Shown here one piece after another: positions 43,501 through 52,660 of a DNA stretch of 64,000 nt. The DNA lies in contig CP154954.1 of NCBI GenBank assembly GCA_039621445.1, positions 60,509,858 through 60,573,857 on the forward strand, given 5' to 3'. The notes under the pieces were generated by a model. That model ran no database searches. It saw only the letters and a list, made by a program, of their open reading frames with translations, and was not told the DNA's origin. The position numbers and the translations under genes were made by a program. Each line of letters begins with the position of its first letter. The stretch's first letter is position 1. The stretch is from Euglena gracilis (Eukaryota; Euglenida; Euglenophyceae; Euglenales).

Positions 43501-44292
43501 TTGTGGAAAAGCCTGCATTTTGTAATTGTTTTGGGATTCTCCCCTGAAGGGTTTTTCCCGTCAAAATTATCAGAGAAAACCAAAAAAAACTAGACCCTCA
43601 CCCCTCAAAGGAGACATCCCTTGGGCTGTTCAGCAATGGAACCGGGAAAAAAACCAGGAGTCGTATTTTTTTGGGAGGGGGTTGGAACCTTGCCAAATGG
43701 GGAATCAAGGCACACCTCATAAGCCCTGCTCACTTCCTTGAACTTCTCCAAAGCAGGGGATTTCATAAGCGCTGGGGGGTCCCAGGCCGGCTGGAAAAGG
43801 TGCTGGCCCCTGGGGGTGGGGGTGGGGTTCAAAGTGAGTCTGGCTGGCTGGCAGCTGGACCAGGATGCCCCCCAAAAAGCCCAAGTCCAAGTCCAGCCGG
43901 GTTGGCATGCTGAAGGCCCCCAAAACAACCCAAAAATGCCAAAAAAAATGTCATTTTGACCCCCATTTTTTTTAAAAAAAAACAAACTTTCCAGCGCTTT
44001 GCGCCGAAAATTAATTTTTCAGTCCAGCCTGGCTTTGCCGGGCTGGCCTGAATGGGGGGGGGGGGCTTCCGCAGCCCGGCTGGGAGTTGCTGGCTGGGAA
44101 AAAAAGTGCTGCCGGAGGGAGGGGGGCAGGGTCCCTTCTGGCTTAAGCAAACCCCTGCTCAGAAGCTGCGGGATCTGGGTTCTTGTCCGGGTGGTACTGC
44201 ACTGCCATCTTGCGGTAAGCTCGCTTGATGTCCGCATCGCTGCTGTCCGGGCTGACCCCCAAGGCATCATAAAACTTGGTTTCTCGGACCAT
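29981..44292 (-). CDS. DNAJA: Type I Hsp40 co-chaperone (DnaJ homolog subfamily A), 13 exons
   Basis: Exons on the minus strand: 44292-44161, 43748-43716, 43133-43034, 42961-42922, 42664-42607, 40886-40744, 40472-40408, 39256-39177, 38916-38857, 38480-38413, 36296-36094, 32329-32241, 30145-29981; together 411 codons plus stop. Domains in order: J domain (residues 1-65, HPD at 34-36), G/F region (about 88-108), four zinc motifs (CATCSGSG 143-150, CSDCKGSG 160-167, CPSCKGEG 186-193, CGSC 202-205), C-terminal substrate domains ([26 protein letters not shown]), acidic tail and CVHQ at 408-411. Such proteins stimulate Hsp70 ATPase and hand over unfolded clients. CVHQ is a farnesylation-type CaaX box, as in Ydj1 and DNAJA2. 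The exon 12/13 junction is the only unresolved one. Exon 10 has a second copy. Confidence 0.96.
30255..30400. repeat. Degenerate repeat shared with 39640-39740
   Basis: CGAAAAACGGGACGCAAAAA and TATGCACTTTCTGCAAGA have inverted relatives at 39640-39740. Both copies lie in DNAJA introns. Confidence 0.4.
30666..30942. mobile_element. CAGGGTTC-ended MITE with 8-bp duplication (6/8)
   Basis: Left end CAGGGTTCTCCATA, right end TATCGAACCCTG; flanks GACGGCAT (30658-30665) and ACCGGCAT (30943-30950). Related by ends to the 5.9 and 47.5 kb elements. Lies in DNAJA intron 12. Confidence 0.75.
31237..31860. repeat. (ATT)n and (ATTATG)n microsatellite, 620 bp
   Basis: Three blocks of GATTAT hexamers (31322-31390, 31562-31618, 31668-31728) alternate with ATT trinucleotides. 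It creates long false frames of Ile, Met and Tyr. It lies in DNAJA intron 12. Confidence 0.97.
32241..32329 (-). CDS. DNAJA: DNAJA exon 12
   Basis: Acceptor CGTCCGCAG; completes the Gly codon of exon 11 and reads [20 protein letters not shown] to LAKVLPGA, the family's 'L.i.FdV.fPe...LP' segment. End chosen at GCT before GTCTGG. Confidence 0.88.
32857..34764 (-). repeat. Large repeat block A with 163-bp satellite (inverted copy)
   Basis: Flank (32857-33360) and tandem array (about 33380-34680) match, in reverse complement, the blocks at 53487-55463 and 55462-57542. The array has about eight units of 163 bp. Frames shift by one each unit, so recurring peptides such as [14 protein letters not shown] are not evidence of a gene. 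It lies in DNAJA intron 11. Confidence 0.92.
34765..36093. repeat. Degenerate flank-type repeat
   Basis: Scattered relatives of the block A/B/C flank, such as AAATGTCCGGAGA, GAAGCCCTTGGAA and GTTACGGCC, repeat at about 35160-35290 and 35360-35460. No exon seen. Confidence 0.5.
36094..36296 (-). CDS. DNAJA: DNAJA exon 11, main C-terminal domain
   Basis: CTCAG acceptor and AAAG/GTTGTT donor, both canonical. Reads [20 protein letters not shown] then [13 protein letters not shown] and [14 protein letters not shown], all diagnostic for DNAJA proteins. Confidence 0.95.
37942..38009 (-). pseudogene. DNAJA: Second copy of DNAJA exon 10
   Basis: Same sequence as 38413-38480. Exon 10 enters in phase 0 and leaves in phase 2, so using both copies would break the frame; only one can be used per transcript. 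Either copy supplies both splice borders. Confidence 0.8.
38413..38480 (-). CDS. DNAJA: DNAJA exon 10
   Basis: Reads [20 protein letters not shown] then HD and half an Arg codon before a GTGTGG donor. Its 5' border is the nonconventional one of intron 9. Confidence 0.93.
38486..38853 (-). mobile_element. DNAJA intron 9 element, perfect 8-bp duplication
   Basis: On the gene strand it begins CAGGGCGG and ends CCGCTCTG. Flanking octamers AGGGGGAC are identical (plus coordinates 38854-38861 and 38478-38485). The intron removed is 38481-38856, that is element plus one octamer. It contains an inner segment related to the intron 8 element (38640-38815). Confidence 0.9.
38857..38916 (-). CDS. DNAJA: DNAJA exon 9
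   Basis: Reads [20 protein letters not shown], 20 codons, phase 0 at both ends. Both borders are nonconventional. Confidence 0.95.
38922..39173 (-). mobile_element. DNAJA intron 8 element, perfect 8-bp duplication
   Basis: 252 bp with ends CAGGGGTTTTTTT and AAAAAAACCCCTG, flanked by identical octamers (CTCCAGGA on the plus strand, 38914-38921 and 39174-39181). Exons on each side read KIL and EVHVEKGM without a missing or extra residue. No GT-AG choice is possible here. Confidence 0.95.
39177..39256 (-). CDS. DNAJA: DNAJA exon 8, fourth zinc motif
   Basis: Canonical CCCCAG acceptor completing a Gly codon, then [18 protein letters not shown] and KKIL. Confidence 0.95.
39640..39740. repeat. 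Degenerate repeat shared with 30255-30400
   Basis: Inverted relative of the 30.3 kb segment; lies in DNAJA intron 7. Confidence 0.4.
40408..40472 (-). CDS. DNAJA: DNAJA exon 7, third zinc motif
   Basis: Short exon reading [20 protein letters not shown] then K, ending in phase 1 before a GTGTTC donor. The 5' border follows the CTG plus five rule; joining gives [11 protein letters not shown] as in the family. Confidence 0.93.
40473..40743 (-). other. DNAJA intron 6, nonconventional
   Basis: 271 bases. CAGGC begins at +4 and GCCTG ends at -6, so the ends pair over five bases. No GT-AG borders and no surviving octamer duplication. Confidence 0.85.
40744..40886 (-). CDS. DNAJA: DNAJA exon 6, first two zinc motifs
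   Basis: Reads [20 protein letters not shown], then ICATCSGSG and [10 protein letters not shown]. One extra Lys (SKKKGK) compared with common homologues. Confidence 0.96.
40887..42606 (-). other. DNAJA intron 5, nonconventional, 1.7 kb
   Basis: CAGGG at +4 pairs with CCCTG ending at -6. Exons join as HALP/VTLEELY in frame. A separate MITE (42166-42423) is nested inside. Confidence 0.82.
42166..42423. mobile_element. MITE related to the intron 8 element, nested in intron 5
   Basis: Ends CTGGGGTTTTTTTAA and TTAAAAAAAACCCCCTG; flanks GCCCAGGG (42158-42165) and GTCCAGGG (42424-42431), 7 of 8. Interior shares GGTCCGGCCGAGCCCCCC and GGCGCCGAAAATTTTTTG with the intron 8 element. Confidence 0.85.
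42607..42664 (-). CDS. DNAJA: DNAJA exon 5
   Basis: Reads (G)[19 protein letters not shown], the link between G/F region and zinc domain. Both borders nonconventional. Confidence 0.93.
42670..42918 (-). mobile_element. DNAJA intron 4 element, perfect 8-bp duplication
   Basis: 249 bp. Gene-strand ends are CAGGCTTCTTTTTAAC and GTTAAGAAGGAGTCTG, inverted with three mismatches. Octamer GGCGGGAT is identical on both sides (plus 42919-42926 and 42662-42669). Joined exons read MFGG/MGGGM in frame. Confidence 0.95.
42922..42961 (-). CDS. DNAJA: DNAJA exon 4, G/F region
   Basis: Forty bases reading (R)[13 protein letters not shown]; partial codons on both sides. Confidence 0.92.
42962..43033 (-). 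other. DNAJA intron 3, 72-base nonconventional intron
   Basis: CAAGACACAT starting at +4 is perfectly complementary to ATGTGTCTTG ending at -6. Removal gives DIFRQFFGGG in frame. No GT-AG choice keeps the frame. Confidence 0.85.
43034..43133 (-). CDS. DNAJA: DNAJA exon 3, end of J domain
   Basis: Canonical CTGCACAG acceptor. Reads [20 protein letters not shown] then GLNPQDIF. Confidence 0.95.
43716..43748 (-). CDS. DNAJA: DNAJA exon 2
   Basis: Eleven codons [11 protein letters not shown]; nonconventional border upstream, GTGTGC donor downstream. Confidence 0.95.
43754..44157 (-). mobile_element. DNAJA intron 1 element, decayed 8-bp duplication
   Basis: Gene-strand ends CAGGGGTTTGCTTAAGC and CGCTTATGAAATCCCCTG are inverted repeats. 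Flanking octamers CTTCTGAG and CTTTGGAG agree at 6 of 8. Interior shares CAGCCGGGCTGCGGAAG-like text with 46090-46190. Exons join as AAS/EKFKEVS. Confidence 0.9.
44161..44292 (-). CDS. DNAJA: DNAJA exon 1, J domain with HPD
   Basis: ATG at 44292-44290 opens [23 protein letters not shown] is at residues 34-36 (YHPDKNPD). This start is the family's usual start. Confidence 0.97.
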
Positions 44293-44315
44293 CGGCTTCA
44301 CACACAGAACAGGAA

Positions 44316-44330
44316 CTGCGGAAGAAAGGT
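44316..44330 (-). promoter_or_regulatory. Candidate spliced-leader acceptor of DNAJA
   Basis: Gene strand CACCTTTCTTCCGCAG ends 24 bases before the ATG, leaving a 23-base 5' UTR, as expected for trans-spliced euglenid mRNAs. Confidence 0.55.
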
Positions 44331-44399
44331 GAATAGAGGCATGGAGGCAGCCAATTTCCCACCCTCTTGAAGAAGAGGGACCAATGCTGAACACTGCAC

Positions 44400-45460
44400 C
44401 AAATCAAGCACCTGTCATGAAGCCCTGAATAAGTGAGCGTGAGTCATGAAGACCTGAAAAAGTTAGTGTGGGTACACTTATTCAAGAGTTGAAAGGTTTA
44501 TTTAAGAAACACCTTTAATGTCACAGAAGTGATGCCAAAGCCAAGTGAATCGAGCAAACACCGGCGACAGGGTGAGGAAGAAAGTGGAGGGAGCCAAATG
44601 CAGTGGTTCCAGTGGTCAAATGAGATTGAGGGAAAGGCAGTTGGCTGAATCAAAGATCGAACCAACCAACCAATACCAAATCAATATGCCGCCGAGAAAC
44701 CTTTCCAATGCTGACCCAAGCCGGAGGGCAACCACACTGGCTTGCTGGTTGGCTCTCAGCAAAGCTCCCCAGCTTTCTTTGGCGGGCTCATACCCGCACC
44801 TCTCCCGGAGCTCAAATTAGTCTAGAGGAAAACATCTAAAAAGCATTGTTTGCCTGCATCCTGTCCAAACTGTTGCTAAGCAACCCCCCGGGGGTCACTT
44901 TCCATTTCAAAAAACCAGTCAGTTAATATCAAAAACCAATCACCCAGAGGGTGACTGGTTTTTGACTCTTTCTACCCCAAGGGGGGGGGGGGGCGGTCAC
45001 TTTGGTCTCTTGGGCCAAATGGCCCAATACCACTGGAAGTTGCTGAGAATCCAAAAAAAAAAGTCCGGTGGCTTCAGCCATTCCCGGTCCCCAACTCCCA
45101 ACCCGGCATCCCAGCCCAAGGGGGGTCTAGAGCCAAAAACCAGTCAGTCAATCCGTAAGAATCAGTCAATCACCCCCACCCCGGGGGACTTAAATGACTT
45201 AAATGGCTCAAACAATGGTATGGTCCTGTCCTTCTCTAACAACCAGTTATTGCGGGCTTGCTGCTTTGGAAGAATACGGGTAAATGGCGACATATGCACA
45301 ACCAGAAAGGCACGCGGTACAATCAAGAGGAGGTCATGCCTGGGAGAGAGCATTCCTCCTGCGCAAGACATACATCGGTTTATGTCACAGAAGAGGCAGT
45401 GCGGGTGAGTGGGGATATCGGGGAGCAGAGGCCTTTGACGTGCTGCTTCCGTTGTACCAA
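44400..45460. other. DNAJA upstream region, no gene recognised
   Basis: Contains repeated AACCAGTCAGTCA words (44915, 45140) also seen at 51370 and 53010. No promoter element recognised. Confidence 0.4.
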
Positions 45461-45639
45461 CCAACCAGGGGTTTCTCAAAGACCCGGGGGGGGGGGGGGG
45501 TTCTGCGGGCCGGCTGGAAAAGGGGGCTGGAGGGTGTGGGTTCAGTGGTGAGTGGTGGGGGGGGTCTGGCTGGCTCGCTTTGCAGGGCTGGCCCCAAATT
45601 CATTTCAGCCAGGGGGGGGGGGGGGGGGGGGGGGAATGC

Positions 45640-46085
45640 GCTCGCCCGGCCTCGGAAAAAATGCGCAAAAATGCGCAAAAAAAATGCGCAAAAAATGCGC
45701 ATTTTTGGAAAAAATGCGCAAAAATGTGCAAAATCCGAGGAAAAATGCGCAAAAATCACGAAGATGCAAAAATTACCCAAAAAACATGCAAAAATGGCAC
45801 CAAATTTGAAGAAATTATGTAGAATAATGAGGAAAATGTAAGTTTCAAAAAAAGTCGAAAATTTCGAATTTTTGCAAAAAAAAATTGCGAAAATGGTCAA
45901 AAAATGCGAATATTTTGGAAAATCACGAAAAATGTGCCAAAAAGCAAAAAAAAATGCGCTGAAAAAAATGAAAAAAAATGCGCAAAAAAATGCGAAAAAA
46001 TGCGCAAAAATGCGCATTTTTGGAAAATTTGAAAAAATGCGCAAAAAATGCGAAAAAATGCGAAACGCATTTCCCCCCCCTGTTT
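45640..46085. repeat. ATGCGCAAAAA-rich dispersed repeat
   Basis: Dozens of ATGCGCAAAA units on both sides of a segment shared with 49020-49100 and, inverted, 20690-20760. May be the core of a larger CAGGGGTTT...AAAACCCCG element (about 45466-46203). Confidence 0.7.
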
Positions 46086-46319
46086 CAGCTGACTCGGGGG
46101 GGGGGGGGGCACAACCCAGCTGGGAGCTGCTGGCTGGGAGAAAGGTGCTGGCTAGCTGGACCCCTCCACAACGGGTAGGGTCCTCCGGCTTAAGAAAACC
46201 CCGAGCACCAAGGCATGAAATTGTCAATTGAACAAACCAACTGCGGAACAAATCAACCAGAGACCAAAAAACCACTTTGACCTCGAAAAAGAGAACCAAA
46301 CCAACACTGCAAGCTTCGC

Positions 46320-46520
46320 AAAGGAATCTGGGCAATTGCGGACATTGTAGGATCGGGGACCGCCGGCGAGGTTCGAGCCGCCACCCGCTGGCATCCACAC
46401 GTTGCGTGGCCGGCCGCGATCCTGTGGCGCCGGTGCTGACAAACACCGCTTGTTCCGCGGTTCCGCCAGGGCAAGGATGCGGGAGGAGGGTGCAGAGGAC
46501 AGGGATGGTTTGGGGGGTTG
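46320..46520. other. Possible exon, strand undecided
   Basis: GC-rich, high-complexity segment open on both strands (plus RNLGNCGHCRIGDRRRG; minus RNVWMPAGGGSNLAGG). No family recognised. Confidence 0.2.
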
Positions 46521-46639
46521 AGTCCGCGGGGCAGGAGGAGGCACTGGCGGAGGGAGAGGTGGGGACGCTGCCGCACCGATGCTTGGGGCTCTTACCAGCA
46601 AAGATTTCAACCGTGGGAGAAAGCCCATGGGTGGGCAAA

Positions 46640-46657
46640 TAATAATAAATAAATAAA

Positions 46658-46689
<32 letters not shown>

Positions 46690-46690
46690 A
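46640..46690. repeat. (AAAT)n microsatellite
   Basis: About ten AAAT/ATAA units. Confidence 0.9.
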
Positions 46691-47450
46691 CTCAAAACCT
46701 CCCCTGAACTGCTGAACAGCTGAAAGACAACTCCTGAACAGCTGAAAGACAAAAGGTTCACAATTGAAAGCAAGACAATGAATGCAACGGCGGGAAACCT
46801 GGAAGACATTTCATGCAGAAACTTCCAGCTCATTATTCACCAGCATTTTGATGTTTTCTTCTTCAAACCCCCTCGAGTTGGTGCTGCAAATTGTCACTTC
46901 CGTCAAAAACTGAGACCCGGCTCCTTGAAGCAAAGGCAAGGATGCAGCTGGACGCTTCGAAGAAGGCTGCGACTTGGACCGCTTGGATTTCCTTGGTCGG
47001 CTCGACCTGTCAGAGCAGAAATAATTCTTCGCCGATCCATGATGTGACTACTTCCGGATGCTTTTTCTAAAAGAGGCACTTTGCCACGATCTTGTGGCAA
47101 ATAATTTCTTGGACTTTTTGTGAAATCATGGTGCAAGCAAATAAAAAATTTTGGAATGTTTTCTGCGGAAAAATGGGACAAATCAACGCCCATGAGTCAA
47201 CATAAACGCCAGATTTTTGAAGATAAAACCATCAAAAATTTTGGGTCAACCATTGCAGATTTACTCAAGTTGGAGGAAATGCCCATCTCAGGAAAAAGCA
47301 ACTGAATCCACACCATTGCTGATAATGCTTCCCCTGCCCCTCCCCAAAAGGGCATCTGGGATGAAGTACCCCCCCATTGTGAGTCTGGACACCGGGGGAC
47401 ACAGGGATAACTCCCTATAACTGCAACCTACCAACCTATTGGGGGGGGGG

Positions 47451-47858
47451 CAGGGTTCGATATAAGGAGAGGAGGGGGGGGGGGTGGTCCGGACCCCCCC
47501 TGCGGGGCAGGGGGGGGGGGGGGACACCCCCCCCACCTAAACAGTGGCGCGGTCAGGGTGACCGATTTTCGGCCCGGCGCTTTGCGCGAAAATTTTTGAC
47601 CCCCCAAAACGACCAAAAGTGCCATTTTGGGCACTTTTTGGGCAAAAATTGGCCAAAAATGCAAAAAAAAATTTCGGCGCAAAGCGCCGGAAGAAAAAAA
47701 TGACATTTTTGGGGGGTCCCGGGTGCCCCCCGAGGGTCGGTCCGGACCCCCCTTGCAGGTGGGGATGGGGGGGTGGTCCGGACCCCCCCCCCTGCGGGCC
47801 AGTGGGGGGGGACACCCCCCCACCTAAACCATGTACGCCCTCCTTATATCGAACCCTG
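47451..47858. mobile_element. CAGGGTTCGATATAAGGA-ended MITE, inverted copy
   Basis: Same ends as 5862-6252 but interior in the opposite orientation (ACCATGTACGCCCTCC near its right end). Flanks are G runs, so the 8-bp duplication cannot be judged. Confidence 0.85.
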
Positions 47859-48579
47859 GGGGGGGTTAAATCCAAAGTTTGAAGGCATTTTTAGGGGACG
47901 TGCAAGCGCAAAAGAGCATTAGCATAAATCATTTTATAATTTATCAGCACAATCATTTCATTGTTTGCGAATGCTGTTGGGGTGGGGTGGTTAACACCTC
48001 AAAATAACAGAGCCTGGGACTATTTGCCTCCTCCTGTCAATTTATTTAGGGGTTTTATTCACCTGTCGGCCAACTCCCATGAGATCTCTGGTTGGATAAT
48101 AATATGATATTTGGGTGTTGGCCTGATTTTGGCCTGACCAAAATCCGCAAGAGGGCTAGCTGCTCCCAATATCTGCTGGATTGTGAATACTTCGTCGAGC
48201 AAGCGAAAGCTTGTGGACTATATTCCCCCGGCAGCCATATTCTTAACGCCCCCCCCCCCCGGGGGACGTTTAGAATATCCAGGGGGGGGGGGTCATATGG
48301 GGTGACCCGGGTCCGACTTTTCGCCGTGAAAAAAGGTTATTTGAGACCTTCTGAAAAGCCTACTTTTTGACCCCAAAGTGGCCAGAAAATGGCCAAGTCC
48401 CGACGAAGCGTGTATCTGGCATAATTGGGCGGTGCCGTGTGCAAGTCGCTGTGGGTAAATTTTGGTTTGCACTTCCATTGCTTTCTCACTTCTCCATCTC
48501 TGAATGACTTTTGGTCGCGCAACACAAGGGAAACGCGCAGATTTGGGGAGGGTTGGCCCTTGATCTTAGGAATAGGGGT

Positions 48580-48890
48580 AGGGTTAGGATCAGCGCGCCG
48601 AAAAAAATGGCCCAATAAAGGGAAAAAGTTAGGCCGGAAATTAGGCCGGTCCCGTTTTGGGAGGATTAGGTCGCCCGTTTGCCAAAAAAAAAAGGCCCTA
48701 AAAAGTCGGCCTAAATTCTGCCGAACTTGGTCCTGAATGCAGCCTAACTTCTCACTAACCAAAAACGGGAGCCTGATGGGAGGCCAGTCGGAACCTTAAC
48801 CCTATCCCCATCCACAACCCGAACTTTCCCAAAGGAAGGACCCGTGTACCCGGGACCCCATACAGCCCCCCCTCGGGAGCCATTGAGAAC
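48580..48890. repeat. AGGCCTAA-type dispersed repeat
   Basis: Relative of 15110-15400 in both words and order, probably inverted. Confidence 0.4.
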
Positions 48891-48999
48891 AAGGCTGCCA
48901 TTCTCCCTTCCAAGTTTTGCACACACGCCCAACATACAAGAAGGTGCAGTACGAGAGTTGTTAACCGACTATATGGCAAAAAACCCCAATGATAAATCC

Positions 49000-49270
49000 A
49001 AGAAAAAGCACAAAAACCACAAAAACACAAAAAATACCCCCAAAAAACATACAAAAATGACACCAAATTTACAAGAATTTTATGGAATAATGAGAAAAAT
49101 ATCAGTTTCCAAAAAAAAACTCGAAAACTTCAAAGAAAATTACAAAAAAGCCTTGAAAAAAAAATTCTGGAAAAAATGCACAAAAAAATGCGAGGAAATG
49201 TGCATTTTTGGAAATTTGAAGGAAAAAAATGCACAAAACCGTGAAAAAAATGCAAACCAGATTTTTCTCC
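49000..49270. repeat. Relative of the ATGCGCAAAAA repeat
   Basis: AAAACATACAAAAATGACACCAAATTT and ATAATGAGAAAAAT are close to the 45.8 kb copy. Confidence 0.55.
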
Positions 49271-49778
49271 TCACTGAGCCCCTCTCCCACTGGAGAGAAA
49301 ACAAATTGGGATGACGCACCGGGAAAAAATGGGGTCTTCAAAAATGCACTTAAAATCGCCTTTTTTGCCTTGTTTGAGGCCGGCCAAAAAAAGACATGAA
49401 AACAAAGAAACATTTTTCTTGGTTTGGGGGTTTTTGACCCCACCCACAGCCACAAAGACAGGTTGGTCTCAAACCTTTGACTCACAGGTGGGGGGGGGGG
49501 ACTTTCCGCTTTCAAAAAAACCAATCGGTCACCTTTAAAAAAAAAACAGATGACCACTGAGGAACCCCTCACAGGGGGGGGGGTCGGTTACTCTGGCCAC
49601 TTAAATGAAATGGATTTTTCCAAATTGTTCAAAAATCTTCTGGGGCATGCTGGCGAACAATGTATAATATTCTTTGGGGGAGGTATTATTTCCATTGCTT
49701 TGCATGCATTGATTCTGCAAGCTGTGGTTTTTGTAATTCAGCAGATAATACACAGCAAAGATACCTGGATGAAGTTGG

Positions 49779-50042
49779 CGGGTGGGGATGGATGGAGGAG
49801 GAGGGGCGCGGCGTGTCAGGCTGGGGCTCCGCCGGAGACACCGAGAACTGGGACAGCGCCGGACTGGAGCGGCAGTCCGCCCGCTGGATGCCGGCCAGGG
49901 TGGGGTTGGCCGCCCGGGGGGCCTTGGCGGCGGCCCGGACCTCCCCCTGCGCGCACAGCGCCCGTCAGGAGCCTGGGGCTTGGGGCAGCGACACACATGT
50001 CATCGCGTTGTATGACGTTGCTCTCGGAAGAGGTGCTCATGG
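49779..50042 (-). CDS. Candidate exon(s) with a start codon, unknown protein
   Basis: On the minus strand ATG near 50040 opens MSTSSESNVIQRDDM. Further on, after GCGCGCAG, a different frame reads VRAAAKAPRAANPTLAGIQ then SPALSQFSVSPAEPQP. Two exons, or one with a frame change, are possible. The plus strand is also open, so strand is not certain. Confidence 0.3.
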
Positions 50043-52454
50043 CCAGGGTTTGTCAAACTCTCCAGCTATGTTGTTAACACCCCCCCCTAATAAATGCCCA
50101 GTTAATTATGCGCAGTGCCCTGGTAAGTGCGACCCCTTGGGGTCCGAAACTACGTCCTTAAAATGTGCGCAACCGTGCACTTTTGGGGGGGGTACATAGT
50201 TTCATCTGGAAAACTCTCCCCATGTTCATTGGGCAAGAGGTTCATTAATCAATGGAGGGGGGAAGGTGGTCATTAAAAGAATGACACCATGGACCCCCCA
50301 ACTGTGGGACGGGCTGAAACAACTTGGGCCTAGCCAAAAAAAACTGAATTGGTCAAAAGTGATCACTTTTTGAGGGATTTCCCCTGACATTTCCACGGAC
50401 TTGCTTGGTTTCACGTACCACCCCCCCCCCCTTGTCCTTGACACGCCAATGTTCCAGGAAAATGCCATTGACAGGAGGGGTGTCAACGACACGCTGTGTG
50501 AACGGCACGGTACCAAAAAAAAAAACAGTTCGCTCCCACAACAATTGGCCAGTGTCATTGGACCTCTAAAATTGCACCAAATCACCAAATTCACAGGGGA
50601 AAACATTCCAAGCCATGGCTGGGAAAAAGACCCGGCGCAATTTTGAAGTGTCTTGGCTGTATTTCCTCAGAAACTGTGGCCGATGCAAAAGAAAAAAATG
50701 AAAAAAATGTTGACACGGGGGGGGTCAACGTCACGCTGTGTCAACGACAAGGGGGAACTCACCTTTTACAGCCATGCAAATGCCCATACAAACCCACACC
50801 CAACAAATACCTCAAAAATAAATAAAAAAGATGGGATTTGAAATTCAAGGGGAGCTGTGGTTCCTGTGTTTCTGGACTGGTGCGCTGCGAGGACATGGCA
50901 CCAGGGTTCGATATGGGGGCAGAGGGGGCCCAGACCCCCCCCTCTGGTCAAGGAAAGGGAAGACTCACGGAAACAGTGGAAAATTTACGGGACTTCAAGT
51001 GGTCATTTTGGGTAGAAAATGACCGCTTAAAATCCCAAAAATTTTACTCCCCAAAATCAGATTTTGGCACTTTTCAGCAAAAAAAAATCATAATTGGGGC
51101 GCTGGAAGGAAAATTGTCACCTCGGGTGGCCTGGAACCTACCCCAATCTGTCCAGACTTTACATGCCTGAAGAGTCGGGGTGGGGGGCATAAATTCACTT
51201 AGTGACCGGGGCACTTTTCCCCAGGTCCAAACCAAACCATTGCTTGCCGACCCCCCCCCCACTTTCTAACTCAGGAGGTCAGTCACTTTGGGACTTGGAC
51301 AAAACTGGCCGAAAAAGAAAAGGATTTTTTTGGCCAAACTGGCCGGCGCCCGGGGGGGGGGGGGTCTGGAGCCAAAAACCAGTCAGTCACTCCCCAGAGG
51401 GGGGAGGGTCAGACACACCTTAAGCAATGCCCCCAGGGGGCAACCACCCACCCACCCAAAACCCACCCCAAATCGACCGAAAACCCTTGAAAAATTTTCC
51501 GGCCCAGCCTTTGGCCGGGCCAAAATTTGGCCCATGACACGCCCCACCCCAGCAACCACCCACCCACTCTCAAATCCCCAGGGGTGGGGTCACACAGGTG
51601 CTAAATGCACTACGGTGGGGTAAAGAGATTCGTCCACCAACTTCGTAAGGTGCAAAATTTGGGGGGTGGGATGTTTATCAAACCCTGCATGGCAGCCAGC
51701 TCTGTGGAAAGCCCAACAGAATCAGTTGTTTCCGGCACTATGATGGGGCGCATCACATGTTGTGGAATGGCCGTGGCGGCCACCATTTTGTGTAATGAAG
51801 GTCAAGAGCCATGAAAACAACATTGTCTCAATTGGGATATCATTCCTGGGGGCAAATCTCTGGTGCTGCAAGGTGGAAATGGGGTTCCAAATGGTTTTTT
51901 GGCCGATTTTTTCCAGAAAATTTCAAGGGAAAAACCTGCAAAAGGGGACATTTTGGCAGGTTCAGGGTCAAAAAAAAAAACAAATCTGCACTTCGCCCGC
52001 CATTGGGGAAAAAATCCACCAGCAAGCCCTGCCAATAGACCCCCCAGATCCACTTAAATTTCCATTAGCCAAATTTTGGACAAGCTGTGTGGAGCCCCCC
52101 CCCCCTAGAAGCCTTAGTTGCACTAAGGCTTCTTGTCTGTTTATGGTCGGCGCAAACTTCGCTTCTGGCCCAGTTGTGTGGTGAGTGGCCAGGTCCCCCC
52201 CGGGGGGCACTGCGAACCCTTGAGCAGAAGCTCGCATGGGCTTTTAGATGCAGGGGGAAGGATGGTTTTATCATGACTATGTGCTTTTTATTTCCCACAT
52301 AATTCACAGCAGCATTTTACCAGCCAGCCCAAATTTCCAGCCTCCAAGCTGAACCTCCCACTGGAACGATTGTTAAACAACGCCAGGTGAAAAGATGCTC
52401 ATCGAACAAATACTCTTATGCATTTCAATTTTTATGGCACTTGTCCTCCTTCCC

Positions 52455-52660
52455 AGCTTGCCAAAGCAGCTTGCTCATAATTTTGCCGCATTCCAGAAAG
52501 TTGCTCTTGAGGCGGGTTTGCGTATTCCAGCTGCTGGCCGTGGTGTTGGAGCGCGTGACCCAGGTCCTGCTCGCCCAAAGCAGCCAAAGGTGGATCTTCT
52601 TGTTCCAAATATTCTTCAACTGCCGGGAGAGCTGGAAAAAAAAGACATTTTGGGAGCAGG
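52455..52660. CDS. Candidate exon, strand undecided
   Basis: Minus strand after TTTTTTTTCCAG reads PAVEEYLEQEDPPLAALGEQ onward to a stop. Plus strand after CTTCCCAG reads KQLAHNFAAFQKVALEAGL. Both are plausible; no family recognised. Confidence 0.3.
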
